Positions 47,323-56,186 of a stretch of 64,000 bases of DNA are shown here, in pieces. The notes under the pieces are model-generated. The model was not told the DNA's origin. It made no database searches and saw only the letters and a list, made by a program, of their open reading frames with translations. Position numbers and translations under genes: made by a program. Position 1 is the stretch's first letter, and every line of letters begins with the position of its first letter. Location of the stretch: NCBI GenBank assembly GCA_030057655.1, contig JASGUQ010000020.1, forward strand, positions 43,815 to 107,814, given 5' to 3'. This DNA comes from Bacillota bacterium (GTDB lineage: Bacteria; Bacillota; Clostridia; Christensenellales; Aristaeellaceae).

Positions 47323-48204
47323 TTATGGATTGTTTTTATATTGTTTTATCAAAGCCGCTGTCTGCCCGCTGCCGTGGACAGAAACATGGCATAAAGCCCG
47401 CAAACTGGCCAATAATTGACTAAAAACCGGCCTAAACGGCATGATTCTCAAAATGGCGTCAGGCGGCAGGCCCCTGCGCATCACCTCGCACAAATCGTCC
47501 CAGGCGTCCGGGCTGTCCACCTCGCCTTCATAGCTGTCAAGAAGCCGCTGGGCAACGGCGCCGCGGGCCTTCGCGCTGGTTTGCCAGGCGCTGTCAAACA
47601 GCAGGCCATCCGGCAGATCCCTCAGGATTTCAAGCAGGCTTGCGGAATTCCTCTTTTCCGCATCGGATTTGCCGCCGGCAGGCACTGTGTGAAGGGTTTC
47701 CGGTTTACCGTCTGTGTTTAGGTTTATGGGATTCTTCAAGGCTTTGGCCGGCGGTTTGCCCAGCGGTTCAGCCGCTTCTTTAACCAGCGTTTTACCTGCG
47801 TCAAACTCAATTTTCTCATATTTATCAAGGGACGCGGGCGCGTTTTCTGCTCCGTTTTCATTCAAATTCTCCTCCTTTTCAACCGAGAAATAATTCATCG
47901 CGTATTGTGGCATCAAGGCGTTTCTTTTGCCTTTTCTGTAGCGGATCAAGCCATGCTTGACCAAGCCCTTCCTGGCCCTGAAAAGGATGTCGCAGGCGGA
48001 ATCGCCCGCTCCGAAGCTGGTCTGCGCCAGCACGACGGAGTTGGCAAGGGTCAGGTAGTCATCCGGCCACCACGCGCCTTTCGCCTCGCGGTTAAACAGC
48101 TCAAACAGCGCGTGCCAGAGCATGAACTCATTGGCTGTCAGCCTGTTTTTGACCGCGAACTTCTGAAACTCCCTGCATTCCACAACATAATTGACCCGGG
48201 GCAT
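47323..48204 (-). CDS. DnaD/phage-replication-like winged-helix protein
   Basis: The N-terminal 105 residues resemble winged-helix replication initiators of Firmicutes phages and DnaD-type proteins: VVECREFQKF, LTANEFMLWHALFELFN, AWWPDDYLTLANS and LFRARKGLVKHGLIRYRKGKRN (in part). The middle (about 110-185) is low complexity. The C-terminal 100 residues (LLEILRDLPDGLLFDSAW, AWDDLCEVMRRGLPPDA) are helical but not recognised. No nuclease or helicase motif is seen. The ATG follows AAGGAGG. Unlike the adjacent abiE genes it is GC-rich, so it may be a remnant of an element adapted to this host. Three 10-bp-spaced TGACAT sites lie upstream. Exact function is unknown. Confidence 0.65.
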   Translation of the reverse strand: MPRVNYVVECREFQKFAVKNRLTANEFMLWHALFELFNREAKGAWWPDDYLTLANSVVLAQTSFGAGDSACDILFRARKGLVKHGLIRYRKGKRNALMPQYAMNYFSVEKEENLNENGAENAPASLDKYEKIEFDAGKTLVKEAAEPLGKPPAKALKNPINLNTDGKPETLHTVPAGGKSDAEKRNSASLLEILRDLPDGLLFDSAWQTSAKARGAVAQRLLDSYEGEVDSPDAWDDLCEVMRRGLPPDAILRIMPFRPVFSQLLASLRALCHVSVHGSGQTAALIKQYKNNP

Positions 48205-48253
48205 CCTTGCGCCTCCCTCCTTGTGATCGGGAAAAGCGTATCAAAATCAGGCA

Positions 48254-48280
48254 TGACATTCACTGACATCGGCTGACATC
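48254..48280 (-). repeat. Three TGACAT boxes with exact 10-bp period
   Basis: TGACAT occurs at 48254, 48264 and 48274, each start exactly 10 bp apart, the last two as CTGACATC. They lie about 50-75 bp upstream of the winged-helix gene and before the FHA gene. One-turn spacing puts all boxes on the same face of the helix, as for iteron-like or regulator sites. Confidence 0.6.
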
Positions 48281-48343
48281 TTTTTCTGTTCCGGTTTGTG
48301 CGGTTGTGGTACAATATGGTCAATTCATGAATTGGGAGGGAAC

Positions 48344-49042
48344 ATGGGGGACACAGCCTATGAATTGCTTGCTCTGGGCCTGCGATACTGGTTTGTCCTG
48401 CTCCTGTTCCTGACCCTTTTGCGCGCTTTCTGGCTGATGCAGGAAGACCGGCGCGAATACAACAGGGCCCTTCGCCGGCTGCCGGACGCGGGACTGATCG
48501 GGGAAGTGGTCGAACTGAGCACCGGCAAAAGCCAGCCCCTGCCAAGGGAGGGGCTGATCGGTTCCGGGCGCGGCTGCGACATCCGTTTGCCAAAATTGCA
48601 CAGGCGGGAGATGGAGTTTGTTTTCCGCCCCGGCCTGGGGCTGAAATTGATCCCAATCCACAGGAAACACCGATCCATCCTGGACGGGGAGCCGCTGAAC
48701 AAGGCGGATTCCTACGCGCTGCACGGGACGGTGCTGGAGCTGCGCGGGTATACGCTGCGTTTCCGCCTGTTCGCGGGCCTGGACCTGCCGTATCGTGAGC
48801 CGCTGCCGGATGAGGTTTTCACTCAGCCGGATCATGACAGCTTTTCCTTTGACTCGTCCTGGGACGCTGTGCCGCCGCCTGTGACGTTTTATCCGCACGA
48901 TGCGCAGGCTGTGCCCTGCGAGCCCGGCCGTCAATACCCGCTGCCTGAGGAGGAGTATTATTATCCGCCGCAGGAATACAATCAGCCATTCGTTGAAACG
49001 CAGCAAGATGCCTTCATCCCCGGAGATGACCATGAGAAATAA
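48344..49042 (+). CDS. FHA-domain membrane protein upstream of RodA/FtsW-type gene
   Basis: Probable phosphothreonine-binding adaptor anchored in the membrane. The 232-residue protein has a single membrane segment (about residues 12-30, YWFVLLLFLTLLRAFWL) and then an FHA-like fold: IGSGRGCDIRLP, DGEPLNKADSYALHGTVLELRG (in part). The usual Ser-xx-His is replaced by LHRREMEF, so phosphopeptide binding may differ. A Pro/Tyr-rich tail follows. The ATG at 48344 follows GGGAGGG; TGGTACAAT at 48307-48315 is a possible extended -10. FHA-SEDS-transpeptidase order recalls the FhaB-RodA-PbpA cluster of actinobacteria. Confidence 0.75.
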   Translation: MGDTAYELLALGLRYWFVLLLFLTLLRAFWLMQEDRREYNRALRRLPDAGLIGEVVELSTGKSQPLPREGLIGSGRGCDIRLPKLHRREMEFVFRPGLGLKLIPIHRKHRSILDGEPLNKADSYALHGTVLELRGYTLRFRLFAGLDLPYREPLPDEVFTQPDHDSFSFDSSWDAVPPPVTFYPHDAQAVPCEPGRQYPLPEEEYYYPPQEYNQPFVETQQDAFIPGDDHEK

Positions 49043-50270
49043 AAAGCGCTCCGATCAGAACAAGTGGCTGACCCTGCCGGGCATGCTGTTTTTCTTCACC
49101 GCCTTTTTGCTGCTGGGCTTAAGGGATTTTGATTACCGCGCCTTTGTGCTGGCAGCCGCAATGCCATTGGGCTTTTATCTGCTCACGGCCGTTCTGCCCC
49201 GCTTTTTGCCGGCGGACAGGCTGCTCTTGTGCCTGGTCAATTTTTTGTGCGGGCTTGGCATCCTCACGCTGTTCCGCTTAAACCCTGATCGCGGCATTGA
49301 CCAGGTGTTCAACTACCTGGTTGGCGTCCTGGGCATGGTGATCTGCCTGCTCATCATCCGCTTCTGGCACCGGCTCAGGTGGCTGCTGCCGATCATTATC
49401 CTGATATCCTTGTTGTTAATGGGGCTTCCGCTCCTTTTCGGACAGGTCAGAAACGGCGCAAAAGCCTGGGTCAGCGTCTTTGGCGTCAGCTTCCAGCCAA
49501 GCGAGATTGTGAAGGTGGCCCTGCTGCTGGTGATGGCCTCCCTGCTTTCTCATCGGATGGTGATTCCGGCTCTGGCCTTCGCAGCGGTCTGCCTGGGTTT
49601 CCTGTTTATGCAGCGGGACCTGGGCACGGCCTTGCTGTATTACGCCAGCGCCCTGATTTTGGTGTATGTGTCAACCGGCAGCCTCAGCTTTATTGGCCTG
49701 GGCCTTTTAGGCGGCGGGACTGCCGCCTACCTGGGGTATCAGATGAACACCTATGTGCAAAACCGGGTCAAGATCTGGCAGAACCCCTGGGCGGATCCCT
49801 ACGGCGTCAGCTACCAGGTGGTGCAGTCCATGGTGGCCATGGTCAACGGCGGGGCCTGGGGGACAGGCCTGGGGCTGGGCAACGCCCGGATCATCCCGGA
49901 GGTTCAGACCGACTTTATTTTCGCCGCCATCTTCCATGAATTTGGCCTGCTGTTTGGCATGGGCATCATCCTGGTCTACCTGATGATCTTCGTGCGCGGC
50001 GTGTCCATCTCAAAAAGGGCGCGGACCCGCTTTCATGTGCTGCTCTCGCTGGGCTGCTCCGCGATTATCGCCATACAGACCTTTGTCATCATCGGCGGCA
50101 ACATCAACATGATCCCTTTGACCGGCGTTACCCTGCCCTTTATCAGCTACGGCGGCACCTCCATGGTGTCAAGCCTGTGCATCATGGGCTTGCTGCAGGG
50201 GGTGGCCAACGCCAATCAGCGCGGCCTTGAGGAGGATGAGATGATCGCCATGCTGGGAGAGGACCGCTGA
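49032..50270 (+). CDS. SEDS peptidoglycan polymerase (FtsW/RodA/SpoVE family)
   Basis: Polymerises lipid II into glycan strands in partnership with a class B PBP. The 412-residue protein has about ten membrane segments. SEDS motifs include GAKAWVSVFGVSFQPSE (in part), MQRDLGTALLYY with the essential Asp, RVKIWQNPWADPYG, and the end ISYGGTSMVSSL. The ATG at 49032 has GGAG six bases upstream and overlaps the FHA gene by 11 bp. Its stop shares a base with the PBP start, so the enzyme pair is tightly coupled. RodA versus FtsW cannot be decided from sequence alone. Confidence 0.93.
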   Translation: MRNKKRSDQNKWLTLPGMLFFFTAFLLLGLRDFDYRAFVLAAAMPLGFYLLTAVLPRFLPADRLLLCLVNFLCGLGILTLFRLNPDRGIDQVFNYLVGVLGMVICLLIIRFWHRLRWLLPIIILISLLLMGLPLLFGQVRNGAKAWVSVFGVSFQPSEIVKVALLLVMASLLSHRMVIPALAFAAVCLGFLFMQRDLGTALLYYASALILVYVSTGSLSFIGLGLLGGGTAAYLGYQMNTYVQNRVKIWQNPWADPYGVSYQVVQSMVAMVNGGAWGTGLGLGNARIIPEVQTDFIFAAIFHEFGLLFGMGIILVYLMIFVRGVSISKRARTRFHVLLSLGCSAIIAIQTFVIIGGNINMIPLTGVTLPFISYGGTSMVSSLCIMGLLQGVANANQRGLEEDEMIAMLGEDR

Positions 50271-51667
50271 TGAAACTGATGAAAAAAAAGCTCCGCCTGA
50301 TGGTCGTCATCATGAGCGTCATGATGATTTCCCTGATCGTGTACGGCGCTGTCAGCCTGGGCGCTTCCGGAAACCGCTGGTTTTCCTCCTCCGTGAACAC
50401 CGCCTTAAGAAAGGTCAAGTCCGACGTCATCCCCGGGCGCATCTATGACAGGGACAACGTGCCCATCGCTTTTAATAACGACCAGGGGGAGCGACTGTAC
50501 CACCCGGATGAATTGACCCGAAGATCGCTTGCGCACGCGGTCGGCACCAAATCGGGCCTTGTCAAAAACGGCGCGGAGACCTTCTTTTCCTATCTGCTGT
50601 ACGCCTATGACGCCGGTTATTTTACACGCCTGTCCGCTGCCCTCACCGGCAACCTGCGCCATGGACACAACCTGCGGCTCAGCCTGTCCAGCCGCTTAAG
50701 CCGCTATGTGATCGATCATTTCCCAAGCGACAAGTCCGGCGCTGTGGTTGTGATGAACTACCGCACGGGCGAGGTCCTGGTTCTGTCCTCCTTCCCCAAT
50801 TTTGACCCGAACAACCAAAAGGGCGTTGCCAGCGACCCAAAGAAGCCCTACATCAACAACGCCACCCAGTGGCGGAGCGCACCCGGCTCCACCTTCAAGG
50901 TGATCACCCTGGCCGCAGCCATCAAAAACATCCCGGACGCCCTCAACCACACCTACACCTGCAACGGCGCCCTGGAGGTGGGGGATATCACCATCACCGA
51001 CGCGGGCATGGCCAGCCACGGGGAGATCACCCTGCAAAAGGCCCTGACCGTGTCCTGCAACATCGCCTTTGCGCAGCTGGCGCTGGAATTGGGGGATGAG
51101 AAGTTGCGCGAAACGGCCCAGGCCTTCGGGCTTGACGACCATATCCTGTTTTCCGACCTGGTGGTGGAAAACTCCATTTATCCCAAGCGCAACCGCACTG
51201 CCAGGGAGATCGCCTGGACCGGGCCTGGGCAGAGCGCGCTGGCCGTGACGCCGCTTCAGATGTGCATGGTGGCGGCCGCCATCGCCAATGACGGGGAGAT
51301 GATGGAGCCAAAGCTGCTCCTTCAGGCGGTGGACAATTCCCGGGTCGGCAAGGCGCAGATGAGCGCCAATGTGTACAAAACGCCGCTGACCAAGCCGGAA
51401 GCCGATCTTCTGACCCAGGCGATGCGCGAGGTGGTCAAATCCGGCACCGGGCGCAGGGCCGCCGTGCCCGGGCTGCCCATCGCGGGCAAGACCGGCTCTT
51501 CACAGATTGACGGGCAGGAAAAGACAAACGCCTGGTTCATCGGGTTCATTGATGACAAGACCCTGCCCTACGCCGTGTGCGTGGTGGTGAATGACGCGGG
51601 GGAGGGCAGCCGCCAGGCCGCGCCAATCGCGGCAAAAATCTTTGAATTTTTAAATCAAAACAGATAA
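50270..51667 (+). CDS. Penicillin-binding transpeptidase (class B PBP, PbpA-like)
   Basis: Cross-links peptidoglycan outside the membrane; the partner of the upstream SEDS polymerase. The 465-residue protein has one N-terminal membrane anchor (about 10-30), a short pedestal with PGRIYDRDNVPIA, and the transpeptidase domain with SxxK (APGSTFK), SxN (SCN, near residue 261) and KTGS (GKTGSSQ). It is shorter than E. coli PBP2 or PBP3 and close in size to actinobacterial PbpA. No PASTA domains are present. No clear terminator is seen before the Fn3-like array. Confidence 0.94.
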   Translation: MKLMKKKLRLMVVIMSVMMISLIVYGAVSLGASGNRWFSSSVNTALRKVKSDVIPGRIYDRDNVPIAFNNDQGERLYHPDELTRRSLAHAVGTKSGLVKNGAETFFSYLLYAYDAGYFTRLSAALTGNLRHGHNLRLSLSSRLSRYVIDHFPSDKSGAVVVMNYRTGEVLVLSSFPNFDPNNQKGVASDPKKPYINNATQWRSAPGSTFKVITLAAAIKNIPDALNHTYTCNGALEVGDITITDAGMASHGEITLQKALTVSCNIAFAQLALELGDEKLRETAQAFGLDDHILFSDLVVENSIYPKRNRTAREIAWTGPGQSALAVTPLQMCMVAAAIANDGEMMEPKLLLQAVDNSRVGKAQMSANVYKTPLTKPEADLLTQAMREVVKSGTGRRAAVPGLPIAGKTGSSQIDGQEKTNAWFIGFIDDKTLPYAVCVVVNDAGEGSRQAAPIAAKIFEFLNQNR

Positions 51668-51705
51668 AATCCGAAATCAGTGCAATATTCAGGTTTTTCG
51701 TGCAA

Positions 51706-51766
51706 GCGCATGTGGTTTATGGTAATTAATATGCCCATTGCCAGCCTGATCATTTAATGATATGAA
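51706..51766 (+). promoter_or_regulatory. Shared upstream element, copy 1 of 3 (before Fn3-like gene 1)
   Basis: GCGCATGT at 51706, then CATTGCCAG (51736-51744) and ATGATA (51757-51762). TTGCCA (51738-51743) and TATGAA (51761-51766) are 17 bp apart and may be the promoter. Matching blocks occur at 53873-53930 and 56005-56065 but not before genes 2 and 4. Confidence 0.6.
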
Positions 51767-51899
51767 TACAGTGTATAGTTGTTTATTTTCCTGTCGCTGT
51801 ATATGTTGCCGGGTATTGGCGCGAACAAGGTTTCAAAAGAACAGGTAAACGGTTTTCTGCTGCTCATACTAAAAAACAAAATAGAAGGAGGATGATTTT

Positions 51900-52792
51900 A
51901 TGAAAAGATTGCTTGCCGCTTTGCTGACTGTCCTGTGATGCTGCTGACTTTTCTCCCTCTTGCCTCCCCGCCTGCACGGGCTTGCACTGATTTTGATGTT
52001 TTTTGCACCGTTTCTTCAGCTTATGTTGGCGAATTGATTCTATGGTATACTGAAAATGAACAAGGCAGCGGTCCTTTTCAATATGCTTTCGATGTCTATC
52101 TGGATAATGAACCTTTTGATTTTGAGACGCTCCATTATGGGAATATCAGGTACTATACCCCTCCTTATCCGGGCAAGTACCAGGTTGAGGTAACTGTCAG
52201 CGGCCAGAATAGTGATTTAACGAAATACAGCTCTGAAATCAATGTCAAGGCAAATCCAAACAGGATCACAAAGGTGGAACCTGTTGGCGCCACCAGCCTC
52301 AGGATCACCTGGAACACGGTGCCCGGCGCGAAGAATTACTGGCTGTACCGCAGCACTGACAAGAAAAACTGGGATGTTATCAAAAAGACCACCGGAACCT
52401 CCTTTGCCAACACCTATTTAAAGGCCGGCACACGGTATTTCTATATGGTGGACTATGACAGAGAAGGAGTAAAAAACTTCCCAAAGAGTGCTGCCGCCGC
52501 AGGCGTGCCCATGGCCAAGACCAGAATCACCAGCATCACCTCGCCCTCAGCCAGGCGGATCAGGATGACCTGGGCCAGGGCGGCGGGCGCCTCCGGCTAC
52601 CAGGTGGCGATGGCGAGCAGGGCAAACGGCAGCTACAGGACGGTGCGCATCGTGACCGGCGGCACCACGGCCATCTTCTCAGGGGTCAAGTCCGGCTCCA
52701 CCCTGTTCTTTAAGGTCAGGCCTTACAGGAGGGTCTACACCACCACCTACTGGGGACAATACAGCGCGTACAGGAGCGTCAGGGTCAAATAA
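51900..52792 (+). pseudogene. Secreted Fn3-like protein, copy 1, frameshifted in the signal peptide
   Basis: First of five tandem paralogues. From the ATG at 51900, with AAGGAGGATGATTTT before it, translation gives MKRLLAALLTVL and then stops at TGA (51936-51938). Compared with the sister genes, two extra bases (TG at 51936-51937) break the frame. Removing them restores a 297-residue protein continuing MLLTFLPLASPPARA. The rest is open: an N-terminal beta domain, then two fibronectin-III-like units (TSLRITWNTVPGAKNYWLYRS and the C-terminal TTTYWGQYSAYRSVRVK, each given in part). An internal ATG at 51938 would give a signal peptide without its positive end and without a ribosome site. It is probably inactive, or a phase-variable or sequencing change. 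Confidence 0.75.
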
Positions 52793-52886
52793 CGCGACGC
52801 TAACATCCGGCGCAAATCCGTTTCAGAAGAACATCAGATGGTTCAGCGTTCTTGAATGATCTGATACGAAAGAGGAGAACGACAAC

Positions 52887-53783
52887 ATGAAAAAAATGAT
52901 CGCCGCTTTTCTGACGGCTCTGATGCTGATCAACTTCCTTTTCCTATCTTTCCCGTCCGCTCAGGCGCTCACCGGTTTTTCCGTTTCCGCCTCCGTTTCT
53001 TTTGCTTATCTTGGTGAAACTTTTAAGTGGACTGTTTATGATGTCAAAAACAGCACCGGAACCATTCGGTATTCTTTTGATATCTACAAGGACGGACAGC
53101 GTATCCATTATGAACCCAGCTACAATACATTTTCGTCAAGGGAGTTTACGCCCGCCGCGCCTGGCAGGTACAAGGTTGTTGTAGCCGTTAAAGACGGGAA
53201 TAATTCGCTTTCCAAATCCAGCGATGAAATCACAGTTAAAGCAAATCCCAACAGGATCACTAAGATTGAACCTGTCAGCGCCACCAGCCTCAGAATCACC
53301 TGGAACAAGGTGCCCGGCGCGAATGAGTACGCCCTGTACCGCAGCACCGACACGAAAAACTGGAGACTTGTCAAAAAGACCGCAGGGACCACCTTTGTCA
53401 ACACGTATTTGAAGGCCGGTACACGGTATTTCTACAAGGTGTCCTATTACAGACCCGGGCTTCTGGATTCCGGCTTTGGCCCTGCCGCCGCGGGCGTGCC
53501 CATGGGCAATACCCGAATCACCAGCCTCACCTCGCCCTCAGGCAGACGGATCAGGATGACCTGGGCCAAGGCTTCCGGGGCTTCCGGCTATCAGGTGGCG
53601 ATGGCCACCAGCGCGAATGGCAGCTATAAATCGGTGCGCATCGTGACCGGCGGCACCACCGCCATCTTCTCCGGCGTCAAATCCGGCTCCACCCTGTATT
53701 TCAAGGTGCGGCCCTACAGGCGGGTCTACACCACCACCTACTGGGGCCAGTACAGCGCGTACAGGGCTGTTAAGGTCAAGTAA
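52887..53783 (+). CDS. Secreted Fn3-like protein, copy 2
   Basis: The 298-residue protein has a clear signal peptide (KKMIAAFLTALMLINFLFLSF, in part, cut near SAQA). A beta-rich N-terminal domain (about 28-118: FAYLGETFKWTVYDV, FTPAAPGRYKVVVAV, SDEITV) precedes two fibronectin type III-like units, about 120-205 (ITKIEPVSATSLRITWNKVPG) and 206-298 (MTWAKASGASGYQVAMA to YWGQYSAYRAVKVK), given in part. No LPXTG, S-layer homology or catalytic motif is seen, so it is likely released or held noncovalently at the cell surface. It lacks the shared upstream element and probably depends on the promoter of copy 1. A terminator follows. Confidence 0.85.
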   Translation: MKKMIAAFLTALMLINFLFLSFPSAQALTGFSVSASVSFAYLGETFKWTVYDVKNSTGTIRYSFDIYKDGQRIHYEPSYNTFSSREFTPAAPGRYKVVVAVKDGNNSLSKSSDEITVKANPNRITKIEPVSATSLRITWNKVPGANEYALYRSTDTKNWRLVKKTAGTTFVNTYLKAGTRYFYKVSYYRPGLLDSGFGPAAAGVPMGNTRITSLTSPSGRRIRMTWAKASGASGYQVAMATSANGSYKSVRIVTGGTTAIFSGVKSGSTLYFKVRPYRRVYTTTYWGQYSAYRAVKVK

Positions 53784-53798
53784 GACCTCTTTGACTAC

Positions 53799-53831
53799 AG
53801 CCGCCGACCCGTCTTGAGCCGGCGGCTTTTT
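53799..53831 (+). terminator. Terminator after Fn3-like copy 2
   Basis: AGCCGCCG and CGGCGGCT form an 8-bp stem, followed by TTTTTCG. It closes the first unit of the array. Confidence 0.88.
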
Positions 53832-53872
53832 CGCGTCAAAAAATGCGCTTTCATCCAGTTCTCCGCGGCCAG

Positions 53873-53930
53873 GCGCATGTCGTTTCTGGTGTTGATTTAT
53901 AGCCATTGACAGCTGGCCAGGTTTATGATA
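53873..53930 (+). promoter_or_regulatory. Shared upstream element, copy 2 of 3 (before Fn3-like gene 3)
   Basis: GCGCATGT at 53873-53880, TTGACA within CATTGACAG at 53904-53912, and ATGATA at 53925-53930, with the same order and spacing as upstream of genes 1 and 5. The -10 is poor by consensus, so an activator may be needed. Confidence 0.55.
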
Positions 53931-54054
53931 CGCGTATTTTTGAAAAGGTGTTTTTTGTTCTGTCTCCGAACGTCCGCGCGAACCAGGCGCCAAAAGAATG
54001 TCAGGCGATTTTTCGGTATCCATGTTCAGAAAAAATAAACAGGAGGAGATCGCG

Positions 54055-54957
54055 ATGAAAAGATTCCTTGCCGCAACGCTTGCCGCCCTGATGCTGCTGG
54101 CCTTCCTGCCGCTTGCTTCCCCTCCCGCTCTGGCTGCGATTGATTTCACCATTCGTTGTTCCATTGATTCCGCTTATGTCGGTGAAACCATTTGGTGGGA
54201 AGTTAAAGACATAGAAGGCGGAACGCCTCCTTATCACTATAATTTTGATATCTACAGGAATGGCGTGCTTTATTCCCCGGAATGCTATGAGAGTCTAAAC
54301 CATTGGAGGGTGTTTACGCCTGCCCTGCCCGGCAAGTACAAGGTGATGGTCTGGGTTGGTGACAACGATGATGATACAAATAAGTTCAGCGATGAAATCA
54401 CTGTCACAGCAAACCCCAACAGGATCACCAAGGTGGAGCCGCTGGGCCCCACCAGCCTGAAGATTACCTGGAACAAGGTATCCGGTGCAATGGAATACGA
54501 ACTGTGGCGTACCACGAGTTTGAACACAGATTGGGTTTGGGTCAAATCGACCGGCGAGGGCGAGACCTCCGTCACCGATACCAATTTGAAGGCAGGCACA
54601 CGGTATTACTACCAATTGCGGTATTATAAGGAGAATATCTACGACAGCTGGCTTAGCCCAGTCGCTGCTGGAGTGCCCATGGGCAAGACTCGCATTACCA
54701 GCATCAATTCGCCCTTAAAAGGGCGGGTCAGACTGGTTTGGGCCAAGGCGGCGGGCGCCTCCGGCTACCAAGTAGCGATGGCGACCAGCGCAAGGGGCAG
54801 CTACAGGACGGTGCGCCAGCTCACCGGCAACTCGATCACCTTCACGGGGCTTAAATCAGGCTCCGCACTCTACTACAAGATCAGGCCCTACAGAAAGATC
54901 TATTCAGCAACTTACTGGGGCCAATACAGCGGATACAGGAGCGTCAGGGTCAAGTAA
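54055..54957 (+). CDS. Secreted Fn3-like protein, copy 3
   Basis: The 300-residue paralogue has a signal peptide (KRFLAATLAALMLLAFLPLAS, in part, cut near ALA). Its N-terminal beta domain (IDFTIRCSIDSAYVGETIWW, in part) differs from the other copies. It ends in two Fn3-like units with SLKITWNKVSGAMEYELW and the C-terminal IRPYRKIYSATYWGQYSGY. The last unit uses GNSITFTGLKSG where copies 1 and 2 have TTAIFSGVKSG, so the copies fall into two C-terminal types. The ATG at 54055 follows AGGAGGAG; a longer in-frame extension upstream is not supported. Copy 4 follows after 39 bp and is likely cotranscribed. Confidence 0.85.
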   Translation: MKRFLAATLAALMLLAFLPLASPPALAAIDFTIRCSIDSAYVGETIWWEVKDIEGGTPPYHYNFDIYRNGVLYSPECYESLNHWRVFTPALPGKYKVMVWVGDNDDDTNKFSDEITVTANPNRITKVEPLGPTSLKITWNKVSGAMEYELWRTTSLNTDWVWVKSTGEGETSVTDTNLKAGTRYYYQLRYYKENIYDSWLSPVAAGVPMGKTRITSINSPLKGRVRLVWAKAAGASGYQVAMATSARGSYRTVRQLTGNSITFTGLKSGSALYYKIRPYRKIYSATYWGQYSGYRSVRVK

Positions 54958-54996
54958 GAATACTCAGAAAAAAGAATAAAAAAGGAGGAAACCAAC

Positions 54997-55914
54997 ATGA
55001 AAAGAACGCTTGCCGCGATGCTTTCCGCGCTGATGCTAATGACCCTCCTTCCCCTCACATCCCCGCCCGCACGGGCTGAACTTGATTTCGATATTGGTTG
55101 TACCGCTTCTTCCGCTTATGTCGGCGAAACCTTTGGTTGGCATGTTTCCAATGTATCTGGCGGAAGCGGACGTTATGAATTCACTTTTACTGTCATCAAG
55201 GATGGCTTTGCGTATGCTCCGGAGCTGAGTCGCGGAGGCACCCCTTGGAGGGATTTTACACCTCCTGCACCTGGAAAGTACTCGGTTGAAGTACTGGTTT
55301 ATGACCGGACTAACGATGAATCGGCTTGGGCTGAGGGCGGTGAAATCACTGTCTCCCCCAATCCAAACAAGATCATCAAGGTTGAGCCCCTCAGCGCCAC
55401 CAGCCTCAAAGTTACCTGGAACAAGGTGCCCGGCGCGTCAGAATACTTTCTGTGGCGCAGCACCGACATGAAAAACTGGGACTTAATCATATATATCTAT
55501 AATGGGACCTCGTTTACCAACACCGGTTTGAAGGCCGGCACACGCTACTTCTACAAAGTGGGATATGATAGAACTGGTGGCGGTGACGGAATCATCTTCA
55601 CCTCCTGGTTAAGCCCTGCCGTCGCTGGCGTGCCCATGGGCAATACCCGCATTACCAGCATCAATTCACCCTCAAAAGGGCGGGTCAGGCTGGCCTGGGC
55701 CAAGGCGGCAGGGGCCACCGGCTATCAGGTGGCGATGGCGGGCAGCCGAAACGGCAATTACAAAACGGTGCGGCAGCTCAACGGCACCGCGGCCATCTTC
55801 TCCGGCGTCAAATCCGGTTCCTCCCTTTATTTCAAGGTCAGGCCATACAGGCGGGTCTACACCACCACCTACTGGGGCCAATACAGCGCACCAAGGGCGA
55901 TCAAGGTCAAATAA
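54997..55914 (+). CDS. Secreted Fn3-like protein, copy 4
   Basis: The 305-residue paralogue has a signal peptide (KRTLAAMLSALMLMTLLPLTS, in part, cut near ARA), an N-terminal beta domain starting ELDFDIGCTASSAYVGETFGW (in part), and two Fn3-like units ending in VRPYRRVYTTTYWGQYSAP. The C-terminal third is near-identical to copies 1 and 2, while the N-terminal domain is diverged. AAAGGAGGAA precedes the ATG. With only 39 bp after copy 3 and no shared promoter element, it forms a second unit with copy 3, closed by a terminator. Confidence 0.85.
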   Translation: MKRTLAAMLSALMLMTLLPLTSPPARAELDFDIGCTASSAYVGETFGWHVSNVSGGSGRYEFTFTVIKDGFAYAPELSRGGTPWRDFTPPAPGKYSVEVLVYDRTNDESAWAEGGEITVSPNPNKIIKVEPLSATSLKVTWNKVPGASEYFLWRSTDMKNWDLIIYIYNGTSFTNTGLKAGTRYFYKVGYDRTGGGDGIIFTSWLSPAVAGVPMGNTRITSINSPSKGRVRLAWAKAAGATGYQVAMAGSRNGNYKTVRQLNGTAAIFSGVKSGSSLYFKVRPYRRVYTTTYWGQYSAPRAIKVK

Positions 55915-55936
55915 AACAGCAACAAATGCAATTTCA

Positions 55937-55958
55937 GCCGCCATAACTGGCGGCCTTT
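55937..55958 (+). terminator. Terminator after Fn3-like copy 4
   Basis: GCCGCCA and TGGCGGC form a 7-bp stem around TAAC, followed by CTTT. Confidence 0.75.
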
Positions 55959-56004
55959 ATGCTTCATCGAAGGAACAAACGCTACTGCATTTGATCAAAT
56001 AAGT

Positions 56005-56065
56005 GTGCATGTTGATTTTGGCAGTTTATTTATTCATTGACAGATCGGCTCTTTCATGATATTTG
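56005..56065 (+). promoter_or_regulatory. Shared upstream element, copy 3 of 3 (before Fn3-like gene 5)
   Basis: GTGCATGT at 56005, TTGACA (56037-56042) within CATTGACAG, and ATGATA at 56056-56061. TTGACA to TATTTG (56060-56065) is 17 bp. Same block order as at 51706 and 53873. Confidence 0.55.
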
Positions 56066-56186
56066 TAGATTAGTTAGTGGTAATTGTTCATCTGTATCTA
56101 AAACCCTGTGAACAGCGGGAAAAAGAGCTTACAGATGTTTTAGCGTTTGAATGAAAAATTGAAACAAAACACAGGAGGAAGCCAAA

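Noticed and set aside
47175..47423. Small 82-codon plus-strand frame after the AbiEii gene.
   Set aside because: TTG-type start without ribosome site, overlaps the end of the convergent winged-helix gene and has no recognisable features.
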